A program made the position numbers and the translations under genes. A stretch of 64,000 nucleotides of DNA from Macrobrachium rosenbergii (taxonomy: Eukaryota > Arthropoda > Malacostraca > Decapoda > Palaemonidae), in assembly GCF_040412425.1 (NCBI RefSeq), contig NC_089743.1, forward strand, positions 83,841,971 through 83,905,970, read 5' to 3'. Positions 12,940 to 22,750 of the stretch are shown here, one piece after another. How positions within the stretch are numbered: position 1 is the stretch's first letter; every line of letters begins with the position of its first letter. The notes beneath the pieces are model-generated. The model searched no databases. It was not told where the DNA came from and saw nothing but the letters and a program-made list of their open reading frames with translations.

Positions 12940-12970
12940 TGTATGTATGTATGTATGTATATATTCATAC
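12628..12970. repeat. tandem duplication of flank plus (TATG)n/(TA)n arrays
   Basis: GCATGTCATTTATCAT followed by GATGAACAAGCAGGTACAT occurs at about 12630 and again, with minor changes, at about 12782. Each copy leads into (TATG)n; the first continues as (TA)n at about 12701-12769, the second as (TATG)n, short (TA)n and (TATG)n again to about 12960. Confidence 0.92.
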
Positions 12971-13082
12971 TTTCTTATGCAATCAGGCACTACCATCCTA
13001 CAAAGTAATACTCTCGAATTCAATATTTGAGTTAAATGTCGTATTTCTGCATTCATAATCTACAACATTAGGTGCGCTGATA

Positions 13083-13595
13083 TTGCCCAGCCGAAAAAAG
13101 AAAAAAAACGTTTCAGGCGTTATGGTGGCAAGTTATTTCGTAAAAGTCATTACTATTATCAAATCCATTCGGCCTCTTCGCGAAAGTGAGGAGCTGAGTG
13201 AAAATGTACAAAGCGTATACGTAAAGTGTACAGAGCATGTACGTAAAATTGGTAACTATGATAGCAACAATAAGACTGGAGAATTTAAACGACCCCAACC
13301 GAAAAATCTGGGCCGTCATTCGTCTTCTATTAGAAAGAACTGGAACGATTACGTGATTCTTAATGAGCAAAGGAGTTTAGTTACATTTCGTGTCAATGGA
13401 AAATCGGAGAATTTACGCAAATCCACTAAGCATTGGATACTTTCACTAGCACCAAGTTTTCAGTCGAAGGAAACAACTGCATTGACAATCAATGTTCGGC
13501 AAAGTTCTCTTTTAAAGACTAACTCTCGTTTCCAGTCAACGTTCAAAGTACCTCATCTACGTATATTCGGAATATGTTACATGAACTTAGTCTGA
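13083..13595 (+). CDS. uncharacterised open frame, probably not a gene
   Basis: An open frame of about 170 codons with no ATG at its first codon; the first ATG is near 13122. The product would be Lys/Ser/Asn-rich with no signal peptide, membrane segment or recognisable domain. It ends inside a 20-bp perfect hairpin (13579-13624). It is listed because it is among the few long frames without microsatellite content. A chance frame is the more likely reading. Confidence 0.15.
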   Translation: MPSRKKKKNVSGVMVASYFVKVITIIKSIRPLRESEELSENVQSVYVKCTEHVRKIGNYDSNNKTGEFKRPQPKNLGRHSSSIRKNWNDYVILNEQRSLVTFRVNGKSENLRKSTKHWILSLAPSFQSKETTALTINVRQSSLLKTNSRFQSTFKVPHLRIFGICYMNLV

Positions 13596-13624
13596 GATGA
13601 CCTTATCTCAGACTAAGTTCATGT
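13579..13624. repeat. perfect 20-bp hairpin
   Basis: ACATGAACTTAGTCTGAGAT at 13579-13598 is followed after 6 bases by its exact complement at 13605-13624. No flanking microsatellite. Confidence 0.93.
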
Positions 13625-13716
13625 TATGAGTAACTACGAATTCTTTCACCAATGCTAATATTCTCAGGCGTCAAAAGTATTACAACGAAGGTTTACAGAA
13701 TACTGCTTGCCCCGGT

Positions 13717-14085
13717 GTGCCTTGCAAGCATTCTTCAAACGTCATCGAAGTCGGTAAACTGTTGCGCCACAGTACCGCGAGGAAAACCAGGTGCCAACCT
13801 CTCCTAACACCGCGAAAAGCCTTCTCTCTCGAATTCCAGGAAGCTTTATCGTTCGTTACTGCTGCTTCGGCGCAACAAGGTATTCCCATTTCTCTACAAG
13901 GCCACCCAACTAATCTTCAAGTTATTTCAGGAATACATGATAACTTACAGTCATCATGTATTCCTGAAAATCATGTATTCCTGAAAAAACTTACGCAACT
14001 TCTGCTTTCATTATGTAATTTTGCGATTATTTCGAGTCTATATGTTCCCAAGCGGAGATATTCTGTGAACATAAGTGAGGATTAA
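13717..14085 (+). CDS. uncharacterised open frame, probably not a gene
   Basis: A 122-codon ATG frame without recognised motif. It overlaps a short palindromic/direct repeat around 13926-13985 (TTCAGGAATACATGA and two complementary copies). No splice or promoter evidence. Probably chance. Confidence 0.15.
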   Translation: MPCKHSSNVIEVGKLLRHSTARKTRCQPLLTPRKAFSLEFQEALSFVTAASAQQGIPISLQGHPTNLQVISGIHDNLQSSCIPENHVFLKKLTQLLLSLCNFAIISSLYVPKRRYSVNISED

Positions 14086-14552
14086 TATCTTTCAACGTGC
14101 AAGGAACACACTCATAAAAAATAATAAATAAAATAAAAAATAATAACTGAACTGTATGAAATGAAGTTAATTTGATAAAATGCAGAGGCCTAACCCGCAA
14201 GAAAGGAATAGACCCATAACGAGAACGATGGAAGATGATGATGATGATGTAATCCGATTCTCCCCACTGTCAGTCATTCATTATTCTCTCCATTCACTTT
14301 AATATCATTTTCATCTTCCATAAAGGAAAAAACAAAAGCAAAGCGGGATAATGGTAACTCCAAGGCAGGAAAACATCACGTATCAAGTTACATTAACGAC
14401 AATGGCACGAGTCCATTGCACCATATGTCCCCAAAGACTGTCAACGTGGGCGAGGGAGAGGGAGGGAGGGAGGGAGGGAGGGATTTAGGAAGGCAGAGAA
14501 TCAGACATCTTGGACCATTCTTCTACCAATCACATCATAAAATCGTCGCTCT

Positions 14553-14582
14553 ACTCACCATAAGGAAGCAGCAGTGACGTCA
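14553..14582 (-). promoter_or_regulatory. CRE octamer and splice-donor match at a GC-rich edge
   Basis: A perfect palindromic CRE, TGACGTCA, lies at 14575-14582. Just downstream on the minus strand CTTATG is followed by GTGAGTAG, a strong match to a splice donor, with the donor GT at 14558-14557. Together with the GC-rich sequence at 14580-14900, this could be the 5' exon of a minus-strand gene. No transcript evidence is available from sequence alone. Confidence 0.25.
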
Positions 14583-14649
14583 TTCGGTGTTCGAGATCCG
14601 AAGTCAGCCTCTTCGTATCACGGCAGCTTCCGTCCCCCCTTTTTCGAGC

Positions 14650-14664
14650 GGCGGTACGGAGAGA

Positions 14665-14700
<36 letters not shown>
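14650..14700. repeat. (GA)n microsatellite
   Basis: Slightly interrupted (GA)n. Confidence 0.95.
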
Positions 14701-14704
<4 letters not shown>

Positions 14705-14725
14705 GGGCTTTTAACGCGCTCAGGA

Positions 14726-14776
14726 GTGAGTGAGTGAGTGGGTGGCGGGCGGTGGGTGGGTTGGTGGGCGGGCTGA
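14726..14776. repeat. G-rich GTGAGTGG/GGTGGGCG tract
   Basis: G-dense sequence with several runs of three G on the plus strand, potentially able to form G-quadruplex structures. It lies between (GA)n and (TC)n arrays. Confidence 0.6.
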
Positions 14777-14932
14777 GAGTTGCAGATGGAGCCTTGGGTC
14801 AGGGGATCGAGAGCCTCGTGGGTACGAGTCAACAGAAACTCAAAACTATTTCGGACCAAACGTACTTTGTGCCGAAGGGAAGGTGGTGGGGGGTCGAAAC
14901 GTGGACCCGCGTAATGGGAATATATCTTTTGC

Positions 14933-14936
<4 letters not shown>

Positions 14937-14988
<52 letters not shown>
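14937..14988. repeat. (TC)n microsatellite
   Basis: Pure dinucleotide run of about 50 bp. Confidence 0.98.
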
Positions 14989-14993
<5 letters not shown>

Positions 14994-15194
14994 GGTAAAA
15001 GAATCAGGGGCACTCGCGTAACATCATAGTGAATGCTACATTTGTTAAGAAATCTTTGAATTCATTAAAATACACCTAAACAAATGACTGAAAGGAAAGG
15101 ATTGTCGATAAATTTCGAAAAACGAATTCCGTAAATTAAATCAAACTAACAGAATATCACACGTGCAACTTCATACAAACTTACACATGCTCAT

Positions 15195-15198
<4 letters not shown>

Positions 15199-15255
<57 letters not shown>
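15199..15255. repeat. (GA)n microsatellite
   Basis: Pure dinucleotide run. Confidence 0.98.
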
Positions 15256-15258
<3 letters not shown>

Positions 15259-15569
15259 TTATTCCTTATAGCATTAAATTTCGCTAATTACGCAATACCA
15301 AATTAAGTAAGGCTCTCCCAAAGGGGAAACCTGATTTCCATATCCATGAGACAATGTAAATGGGGGAATAACAGAAGACGTCTCCCACCCCCCCCCACCC
15401 TCCCCACAACCCCACTCCGTGACATCTGGGTCTTTAAACCGGGTCATTCACCTTCGGCCGAAATCGGGTTTTTCATTCATTCACTCGGGAGTGAAGAGTA
15501 TCTGCATTATGCAGTGATACGCAATAAGTTTTATTATGATCGCCTCGGTTACTTTCGGCTTCAAAACAA

Positions 15570-15785
15570 TTGTTTTTGTTCCTTAACGGGCATAAAAAGA
15601 AACACTTGAATCTAAGTAACGACGGTAACTGTTAAATTAATACAATAAGATTTTGATAGTTTTAGGGTTAATTCCGACTTAAAAAAAAACTGATTTTGTT
15701 ATACAACGGGCAAAAAGAAACACTCGAATTTTAAAAAACGACGAAAACTGTCAAATTAGCGGTAAAAAGTTTTTCGTTATCATCG
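15570..15785. repeat. imperfect tandem duplication, about 122 bp apart
   Basis: AACGGGC...AAAAAGAAACACT is followed by AACGACGGTAACTGT-like sequence at about 15584-15632, and a diverged version occurs at about 15706-15755. An old local duplication in AT-rich DNA. Confidence 0.6.
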
Positions 15786-15878
15786 TCGGTTTTTTCGAGT
15801 TTCTGTTGACTTCGAGTCGAGTCTTCCCCCCAATCACAAACTTCTTCCTGCCCTTCCGATCACCCTCAGGACCTCACC

Positions 15879-16082
15879 GCCGCCACCGCCGCCGCCGCCG
15901 CCAACGCCACTCCACAACCACCGCCTCCACTCCGCAACCACTACCACAATGTGGAGAGCCACCGCATCCACTGACAGACGGACGGGGGGCGGGGCAGCAG
16001 CGTCTGCTATAGCTGCCGCCGCCACCACCGCCGCCGCCGCCGCTGCTGCTGCTGCTGCTGCTTCTGCTGGTGGTGGTGGTGG
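15879..16082. repeat. GC-rich trinucleotide arrays (CCG, GCC/GCT, GGT)
   Basis: Successive CCG (15879-15905), GCC/GCT (16012-16063) and GGT (16068-16085) arrays. Much more GC-rich than anything around it. Confidence 0.9.
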
Positions 16083-16143
16083 TGGCGTGGTGCTGGTGCA
16101 TCCCGACGACGGCGCAGAGGCAGGACGGGTGGGTGGGTAGTGG
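15949..16143 (+). CDS. candidate first coding exon with poly-Ala and poly-Gly tracts
   Basis: This sits in the main GC-rich island of the window. An ATG at 15949 with A at -3 opens a frame beginning MWRATASTDRRTGGG, then about two dozen Ala residues interrupted by Thr and Ser, then a Gly run, VVLVHPDDGAEAG and a stop at 16138-16140. Donor-like GTGGGT words occur just before the stop near 16127-16134, and GTGAGT lies at 16144 just after it, so the frame could be a spliced first exon. Poly-Ala/poly-Gly N-termini encoded by GC-rich first exons are common in metazoan regulatory proteins. A mere (GCN)n/(GGT)n trinucleotide array is the alternative; no downstream exon could be linked. Confidence 0.3.
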
Positions 16144-16254
16144 GTGAGTCATGGCACCACCACCTTCCTCGTCGTGGGTTGGGAGATCCCCCTCCTCTCC
16201 ACACTTCCATTCCAGAAGGGGCACCCAATCCCCTCGCCATTACTAGCCACAATT

Positions 16255-16858
16255 CCCTTACCTTACTATCCCTTCCTCCCCTCCTTGTCCCCCTTCCCTC
16301 ATCTCCTTCCCCCTCTTCCTCCTTCCCTCATCTCCTTCTCCTCTTCCTCCTTCCCCTTCCCCTTCCTCCCCTTCTCCTCTTCCTCCTTCCTCTCTCCTTC
16401 CCCTTCCCTCATCTCCTTCCCTCTTCCCTCTCTTCCCCCTCTTCCTCATCCCCTCTTCCCCCTTCTCTCATCTCCTTCCCCTCTTCCCTCATCTCCTTCC
16501 CCCTCTTCTCCCCTTTCTTCCCTCATCTCCTTCTCCTCTTCCTCCTTCCCCTCATCTCTCCTTCCCTTCTCATCTCCTTCCTCCTCTTCCCCATCTCCTT
16601 CCCCTATTTCCTCATCCCTCTTCCCTAATCTCCTTCCCCTCTTCCCTTCCCTTCATTCTCATTTTCCTTCCCTCATCCCCCTCCCCTCATCTCCTTCCCT
16701 TCATCATCTCCTTCCCTCATCCCCTTCCCCTCTTCCCCCTTCCCTCATCTCCTTTCCCTCTTCCCCCTTCCCTCATCTCCTTTCCCTCATCTCCCCCTCT
16801 TCCCCCTTCCCTCATCTCCTTCCCCTTGTCCTCTTCCTCCCCTCCCCCGCCCTTCCTC
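16255..16858. repeat. 600-bp polypyrimidine minisatellite (CTTCCC/CATCTC)
   Basis: Almost pure C/T on the plus strand for about 600 bp, built of irregular words such as CCTTCCCTCATCTCC and CCCCTCTTCC. The long Pro/Ser/Leu/Phe frames across it (162 and 250 codons) are artefacts of the absence of A, hence of stops. Confidence 0.95.
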
Positions 16859-16959
16859 AAACACAAATACTTTCCATTATCTTATTTTCGTCCTGATGGA
16901 GGCCCCATTGGTGTCTGGTCTCATTGTTACGAATAAAAAAAGTCAAGTGGGATCATGTA

Positions 16960-17345
16960 ATTTAATGGGTAATATTATAGGTATCATCATAAAAACAATT
17001 ACCTCTAGAAACCTTGCAGCCACTTACATAAATGACAAAAAAAAAAGCAAAGTAAGTTGAGACGACAGAAAGAGACAAAAACAGTAAATAAAATAAAAAA
17101 AAATATAGGTTTATATTTTGGGAAAACGCGAATGAACTTCCACGTAAGATTGAAAAACGCACTTGAAGCCTCGTTCGTTTTACTAAAAGGTTTTCGAAAA
17201 TTCTGGCACGAAACCAAACGAGCTTTGCAATGCAATATCCTTGTCGTGGAGCGATCTACAGGCATGCGCGTGCACGCACGCATATTCCAGCAAGGAGGAT
17301 CGGTTAAATGTGCAGGAGACAAGTCTCTCACATCACTCTAGGATA
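16960..17345. other. unannotated sequence
   Basis: Open frames exist on both strands (17005-17331 minus, 17057-17341 plus), but they shadow each other and neither shows a motif. No gene call. Confidence 0.45.
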
Positions 17346-17377
17346 GAATTCATAAATTCATTTACTCTCTCTGTCTG

Positions 17378-17910
17378 TCTGTCTGTCTCCGTGGAAAAAT
17401 AATGTTTGTGACTTTAATAAATCACCATTTTCTGTAGAAAAAAATAATCTGTGAGTTTAATAAATCGCCGTTCTCTGCAGAAAAATAATGTCTGTGACTT
17501 TAATAAATCACCATCTTCTGTAGAAAAAATAATTTGTCTGAGTTTAATAAATCGCCGTTCTCTGTACGAAAAATAATCAGTCTGTGAGTTTAATAAATCG
17601 CCGTTCTCTGTAGAAAAAATTAATAATGTCTGTGGTTTTAATAAATCACCATTTTCTGTAGAAAAAATAATGTCTGTGAGTTTAATAAATTACTGTTCTC
17701 TGTAGAAAAATAATGTCTGTGATTTTAATAAATCACCATTCTCCATGGAAAATAAAGTCTGTCTGTCTGTGAATTTAATAAATCACCATTCTCCGTGGAA
17801 AAAAAATCTGTTTGTCCGTCTGTTTGTAAATATAATAAATCACCTTTCTCCGTGGAAAAATAATTTGTCTCTTTGTGAGTTTGATGAATCACCATTCTCC
17901 GTGGGAAAAA
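17378..17910. repeat. minisatellite, unit about 43-50 bp, about 11 copies
   Basis: Each unit reads approximately CTGTGAGTTTAATAAATC followed by RCCRTTCTCTGTAGAAAAATAATGT. TTAATAAAT recurs about every 43-55 bp from 17414 to 17880. Units alternate between CGCCGTTCTC and CACCATTYTC subtypes, indicating a higher-order two-unit structure in the left half. Confidence 0.95.
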
Positions 17911-17931
17911 AACATATATCCAAAACCCCCC

Positions 17932-17989
<58 letters not shown>
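17932..17989. repeat. (TC)n microsatellite
   Basis: Immediately follows the minisatellite after a C-rich spacer. Confidence 0.98.
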
Positions 17990-17992
<3 letters not shown>

Positions 17993-19128
17993 AAACAATA
18001 ACTCTTGGCAAAAAATTACAATAACGGTAACCAGTGGAAGTGACCTTTATATATTCTTCAAGTGAAAAAACGACGCGAGAAAAAACCATATCAACACGAG
18101 GGAATCATTGTGAGTTTTTTTCAGCAATACCATCCGGAAATGTATGTACAGAATACAATGCTTTATCTAATCCATTTATTTTATGCGAAAATACAATAGG
18201 ACGGGCTAACTTAACGTTTTTCTAACACAGCATCAAGGAGAGAACTGGATAAATTCGGGTCTCAAAAAAAAAAAAAAAAAGCAAACAAATACTTCTAACA
18301 AATACAGACATGGCAGGAGAGACTTCCATTACCAGTCTAATCATGCAAGTATTGCCCATAAGACCTGAATACATATACCGTTTACGTGACAGTCATCCTC
18401 GCATTCTCTTTCCTTCTAATGTCATTAGCAACGTTAGTATATTTGGAGATGCAATTATTCTTATTATCACTTGGCTCGCACGAATTTACTTCTTTAAATA
18501 TTTCTTTAGGAAATAAGATATTTGTTAGTATAAAGGATATTTTGCAATGGGTAACAAAATCATAAATGAAGCGATGATCAAATTTCAAAGGCGGGAGAAC
18601 CTCATATGAGCGGATAATCTCTCAAACTGTTCGCAATAAAGCCTTGTAAACCAGTGAGACAATATCCAGAGCGCTCCGACGCGAGGCATTCTACATAATA
18701 CATCACACTGGCAGCCTCGTTAACGCCATACTCCGCGTACAAAAGGACAAGCGATACTCACCAACCAAAACGGAAAATAATTAAAAAGTCTCTTTTTCTT
18801 TTTTTTCAAAAGACCGTGATGATTTTTCACAATATATTCTAAAATTATTTCTATGTGAAATGACTGTCAGAAATTAACTAAATTGCTGAATATCGATTTT
18901 AGGGAAAAAAGGTAACCAATTATAGAATTTTTAGGAAGCAGCCCTTAAATATAAAACAATATCTTGACAGACTTTATTCCCTGACATGCATTTAGAAAAT
19001 GTATTTTATTTTGAACAATGCAGTATTTCTGCACTATAAAACAAGAGCTTATGAATGCCAGACAGACGATGATCGAATGTCCGCTGGTAACAAAGACTGC
19101 ATTTTACATCATTCAGACAAAACATTTT

Positions 19129-19130
<2 letters not shown>
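17990..19130. other. unannotated AT-rich sequence
   Basis: Poly-A at 18266-18281; no recognisable coding, RNA or repeat-family feature. Confidence 0.5.

Positions 19131-19179
<49 letters not shown>
19131..19179. repeat. (GA)n microsatellite
   Basis: Pure dinucleotide run. Confidence 0.98.
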
Positions 19180-19180
<1 letters not shown>

Positions 19181-19613
19181 TTGTCTGAAACGAAAAACAA
19201 CGTGCATTAGAATGCAGTCTTCAAACCCGAATGTATCTCAAGAAAGCAGGCAAAGTTTTTCTCAAGTCAACAGGGCGAGGGCTGGGAGTGTTCCTGTCAA
19301 ACCTGAAATTCATAGTTTGCTAAGTTCAGTTGTCACTCACAAAAGGACATTATGAACCACAATATCTGCTTGCAGAACAGCAAGAACTATCTGTTGTACA
19401 CCTCGATTTACCGCAGTAGAAGCAGGAGCAGGGAAACTGTAGGGTTTTGCCCCAAAACAAACTAACTTTAGGTCAAAGGTCTATACCTAATATCTGAAGT
19501 GCCCATGTAAGTCACATGCCATGTCCCTGAAGAAAATGAAAAGAAAGGTTGATAAGAGGACCAACTCTCCAGCATAGCAGCAGATGCTGTAGCACAGGTC
19601 CAAAATGTATAGA

Positions 19614-19871
19614 GCAGAACAGAATATAGAATTTAGGCCAAAGGCCAAGCGCTGGGACCTATGAGATCATTCAGTGCTGAAACTGTAATTGACAGTAAGA
19701 AGATTTGAAAGGTGTAACAGGAGGAAAGTAATTAGAAAGAGAATATGAATGGAGTTACAGTAATAGGAATGAAAGGGGTTGCAGCTAGGGGCCGAGGGAC
19801 GCTGCAAAGAACCCTAAGTAATGCTTACAGTGCACCGCATGAGGTACACTGACGGCACTAACCCCTACGGG
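19614..19871 (+). mobile_element. dispersed repeat family B, copy 1
   Basis: Contains the family words AATTTAGGCCAAAGGCCAAG, CAGTGCTGAAA, GGGGCCGAGGGACGCTGCAA, TACAGTGCACC and ACTGACGGCACTAACCCC. Three other copies in this window share the 3' half. From memory this is a common decapod interspersed repeat. There is no coding potential; ends and mechanism are uncertain (SINE-like or non-autonomous DNA element). Confidence 0.8.
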
Positions 19872-20055
19872 ACCAAAATCTATAGACTTGCAGTTATAAG
19901 GGCAGGTAAGACTCCGAAAAAAATAGATATTCAAAAGTTCCATAGAACATTGATCCTCAAGATATGAAATCAAAACGGTTGTTTTTACTTCCATGTTAAT
20001 TTTAGGGCAAAATATAACTACTAAGTAAATGAGCATATGAAAAGTTAGTCTCGTT

Positions 20056-20370
20056 TCATCCCCACCGGTACCCCATAGCTGAGGGGTAAGTTACCCTGGT
20101 GTGTTTTCCCCAACAATTTCTTTCAAAAGCATCATCCTCTGCTAAACTCTTATAAAAATCCTTCTTCACTTTCCCACGACACCTAGTCCTTTGCCTCCCT
20201 CTCGATAATCTACCCCTAAGAGTTTCCATCCAAGCCCTCTTCACGCCTTCCTCCTCACTCATTCTTACCACATGCCCAAACCATCCAAATCTCGACTCTC
20301 TCATCATATGCAAAGCTATTCCCCCTCATCATTCGACAGTTCCTTATTATCCACGCTCTCAGGTCATGTC
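20056..20370 (-). pseudogene. LINE C-terminal relic (GWFGHVVRM-type)
   Basis: The minus-strand frame carries MRESRFGWFGHVVRMSEEEG, then an Arg/Lys-rich stretch with RGRQRTRC and a short Cys/Trp tail. This is the conserved tail of many arthropod non-LTR RT proteins, which usually read RLRWFGHVxRM...RGRPRxxW. An upstream KELSNDEG-like segment (family: NEEIR..) is still recognisable. No RT domain is attached, so it is a truncated copy, about 85 residues. Confidence 0.8.
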
Positions 20371-20379
20371 AGTAAAGCC

Positions 20380-21885
20380 AGCGGTTGAATGAGACCAATA
20401 AAGGTCAACGAAAAACAAACAGAGCCATAAAAGACGAGCTGGGCTGTGGAAAGGTTCACAACGCAAACTTCTCAGCATTGGCCCCATCACTTGCATATTT
20501 TGAGAACTTCTCACGGAGAAGCTTTCCTGCTAACTTCGTTCTCTCGGCAGAGTTTTAAAGTTAGGTTTCCTTTTCATCTTCCGGTCTTCGACCTAACACT
20601 GCGGCTCAGAGGTACAAAGAAGCTTTTAAAACTTTAGAACAACTCTCATGTTTAATTAGGGACACCAGCCCAAAAGGTGGTCGGCGATCTTCGTTCTAAT
20701 TAACAAGTTCTTTATCGAAATACAAGTTCAACACATGATAATACACCATAAAGGCTGGTCACTTTAAGGTCACATCGCTTGTCACAGGTTGTCAAATCTG
20801 ATCAGTTTCCTGTAATCTTATAAACATCACGCCGCAGAGTTTCTGATGTAGCTTTCAGTTTTGAAACTCTACTTAACTACATTATTACATTCCCATTTTC
20901 TGTTGATTTTATTTTTCATAATTATTATACCTAAGCTGCTTTTTATAAATTTTTATCTGTCAAACATACTTCTACGCGTAATAAACTTTTCCCAAGGACT
21001 TTCAGACATAACTCTTAGCTTTCACCACACCTTCAAACTTATCATTTTCTTCCATGTCCACATATTTGCAACATTTATTTATCTCATTCGATTTGTCGTT
21101 TTTTAATGCTCCTTCGCCGATTTTACTAGCTTTTTCAAGGCATTGTTATATCAACATAGGTGTTTTCTAAACTAAAGACAAGACAAGTTTTCATTAGGCG
21201 AATTTTCAATCAACTGCAGCAGATTAAAACCTGAACAGATGTACAATAAAATCCTGCGATACGTAACAGCAGAGAACAAAATATAAAAACTTATTTGCAA
21301 ACAACTTAATGTAAAAGTACAACGAAATTTATAACAAACTCCAAAATATCACGGACGCTGCTTATACACTCATCTACATGCCTACATTCTACGAGATGTA
21401 CTCATTTCATTCAACAATAGAGCAACAAAGGGAGGCATCCTTTTCATAAAGTGTCCCTCTACTCTTTTTAATAGTTGTTGTTCCTCCACGTGGAGTTCAT
21501 TTAATGTTCCCAAATGAATGCTCGAGTGTTATATCATAGATACAATAACATACACCTATTCTTTTATAACATTACACGAAGAAAGGCATAAACGTTTAAA
21601 CACTGAATTCTTGGGAGAGGTAGGAAAAAAATTAGAAAGATAAACATAACAAAAAGGATACCTGCCGTGCCGCTACATTATTTAATGAAATATGTTTCAG
21701 AGAAACGCTTTTACTGGATTTCTACTCGAGCAATTTTTCATCTGACATTTTCCATTTATGAAGACGGTACTAGACTATATCTTTTCCCAAGTGTTTGCCA
21801 AATGTTTATGACTTTGTAGAATGACAACGGTATTAAGAAACTACAAATAAAATACAAGCGCACAGTTTTTGCGTAGATGTATGTG
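20380..21885. other. unannotated sequence
   Basis: AT-rich; no feature recognised. Frames at 20446-20637 and 20861-21106 are unsupported. Confidence 0.5.

Positions 21886-21888
<3 letters not shown>

Positions 21889-21949
<61 letters not shown>
21889..21949. repeat. (TA)n microsatellite
   Basis: Directly abuts the left arm of the palindrome at 21950. Confidence 0.98.
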
Positions 21950-21953
<4 letters not shown>

Positions 21954-22115
21954 GATAAGAAGGCCCATAAAACACTATTTGAACGTTGCAACCATATATT
22001 TCGAGCACTTCCTTCTGTGCCCCATATTTTACCAGTGAACAGGGGCACAGAAGAAAGTGCTCGAAATATATGGTTTCAACGTTCAAATAATGTTTTATGG
22101 GCCTTTTTATCTTCA
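21950..22115. mobile_element. palindromic repeat, 74-bp arms, next to (TA)n
   Basis: Left arm 21950-22023 and right arm 22042-22115 are near-perfect complements (for example GCTCGAAATATATGGTTTCA on the right), with an 18-bp loop. (TA)n lies directly on the left and again about 34 bp to the right. On the plus strand the right arm reads CAGAAGAAAGTGCTCGAAAT at about 22046-22066, the position where related palindromes here carry a hammerhead-like core. Confidence 0.88.
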
Positions 22116-22146
22116 CATTAAACTGTGGTATTACAGTAAAGGACAT

Positions 22147-22149
<3 letters not shown>

Positions 22150-22230
<81 letters not shown>
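22150..22230. repeat. (TA)n microsatellite
   Basis: Pure (TA)n of about 80 bp. Confidence 0.98.
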
Positions 22231-22233
<3 letters not shown>

Positions 22234-22261
22234 GTACTATATAATTTGATGTTGTTTATGA

Positions 22262-22312
22262 TTGAGATGGCTTTATGCCAGCACGGACTTTGGTCACAGA
22301 GCAGCCCGTAAC
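22262..22312 (-). repeat. fragment of a low-copy dispersed repeat
   Basis: The complement of GCTTTATGCCAGCACGGAC here resembles GTCTGTGCTGGCATAAGC at 30780-30797, with nearby TGACC/TCACCC similarity. Weak evidence for a shared repeat. Confidence 0.3.
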
Positions 22313-22449
22313 TAAGGTAATGGTAGGGGAAGAACATTGATAAAAATGAAATGGCATGAGCAGTTACCTATCTTTTCCTTCAAGCCAAGAACAGTATCTC
22401 AAGGTAACTGGTGAGCAACCTTCTCTTGACCATATAATGTACATCGAAG

Positions 22450-22750
22450 GATGTTTTCCCAGATGATTCAAGGTCAAGGAAAAGGAGGAAAATATCTAAA
22501 ATAACTTTGAGCGATAGAGGGAGGAAGACACGTTTCTCAGGAGCCTGTAAGATGACCCGAGATTCGACAAAAGAAAGTAGTGGAAAGAAAGTCTCCGTCG
22601 GATGTTTTCAAAGGTGATTCAAGGTCAAGGAAAAGGAGGAAAATATCTATAATAACTTTGAGGAACAGAGGGAGGAAGATACGTTTCTCAGGAGCCAGTG
22701 GATGACCCGAGTTCGACACAAGAAAGTAGTGGGAAGAAAGTCTCCGTCGG
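22450..22750. repeat. 150-bp tandem duplication
   Basis: 22450-22600 and 22601-22750 are two copies sharing GATTCAAGGTCAAGGAAAAG, ACGTTTCTCAGGAGCC and GAAAGTCTCCGTCG, roughly 90 percent alike by eye. No open frame runs through both. Confidence 0.95.

Noticed and set aside
13083..14085. a two-exon host gene made of the 170- and 122-codon frames
   Set aside because: No shared frame, no consensus splice pair I could place with confidence, the first frame lacks an ATG start, and hairpins lie between and inside them.
16144..16896. 250-codon Pro/Ser/Leu open frame
   Set aside because: It lies wholly in a polypyrimidine tract that contains almost no A, so stops cannot occur; no domain or splice support.
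17378..17910. CRISPR array
   Set aside because: The short repeat spacing looked array-like at first, but the whole unit repeats including the would-be spacers, and the DNA is eukaryotic.
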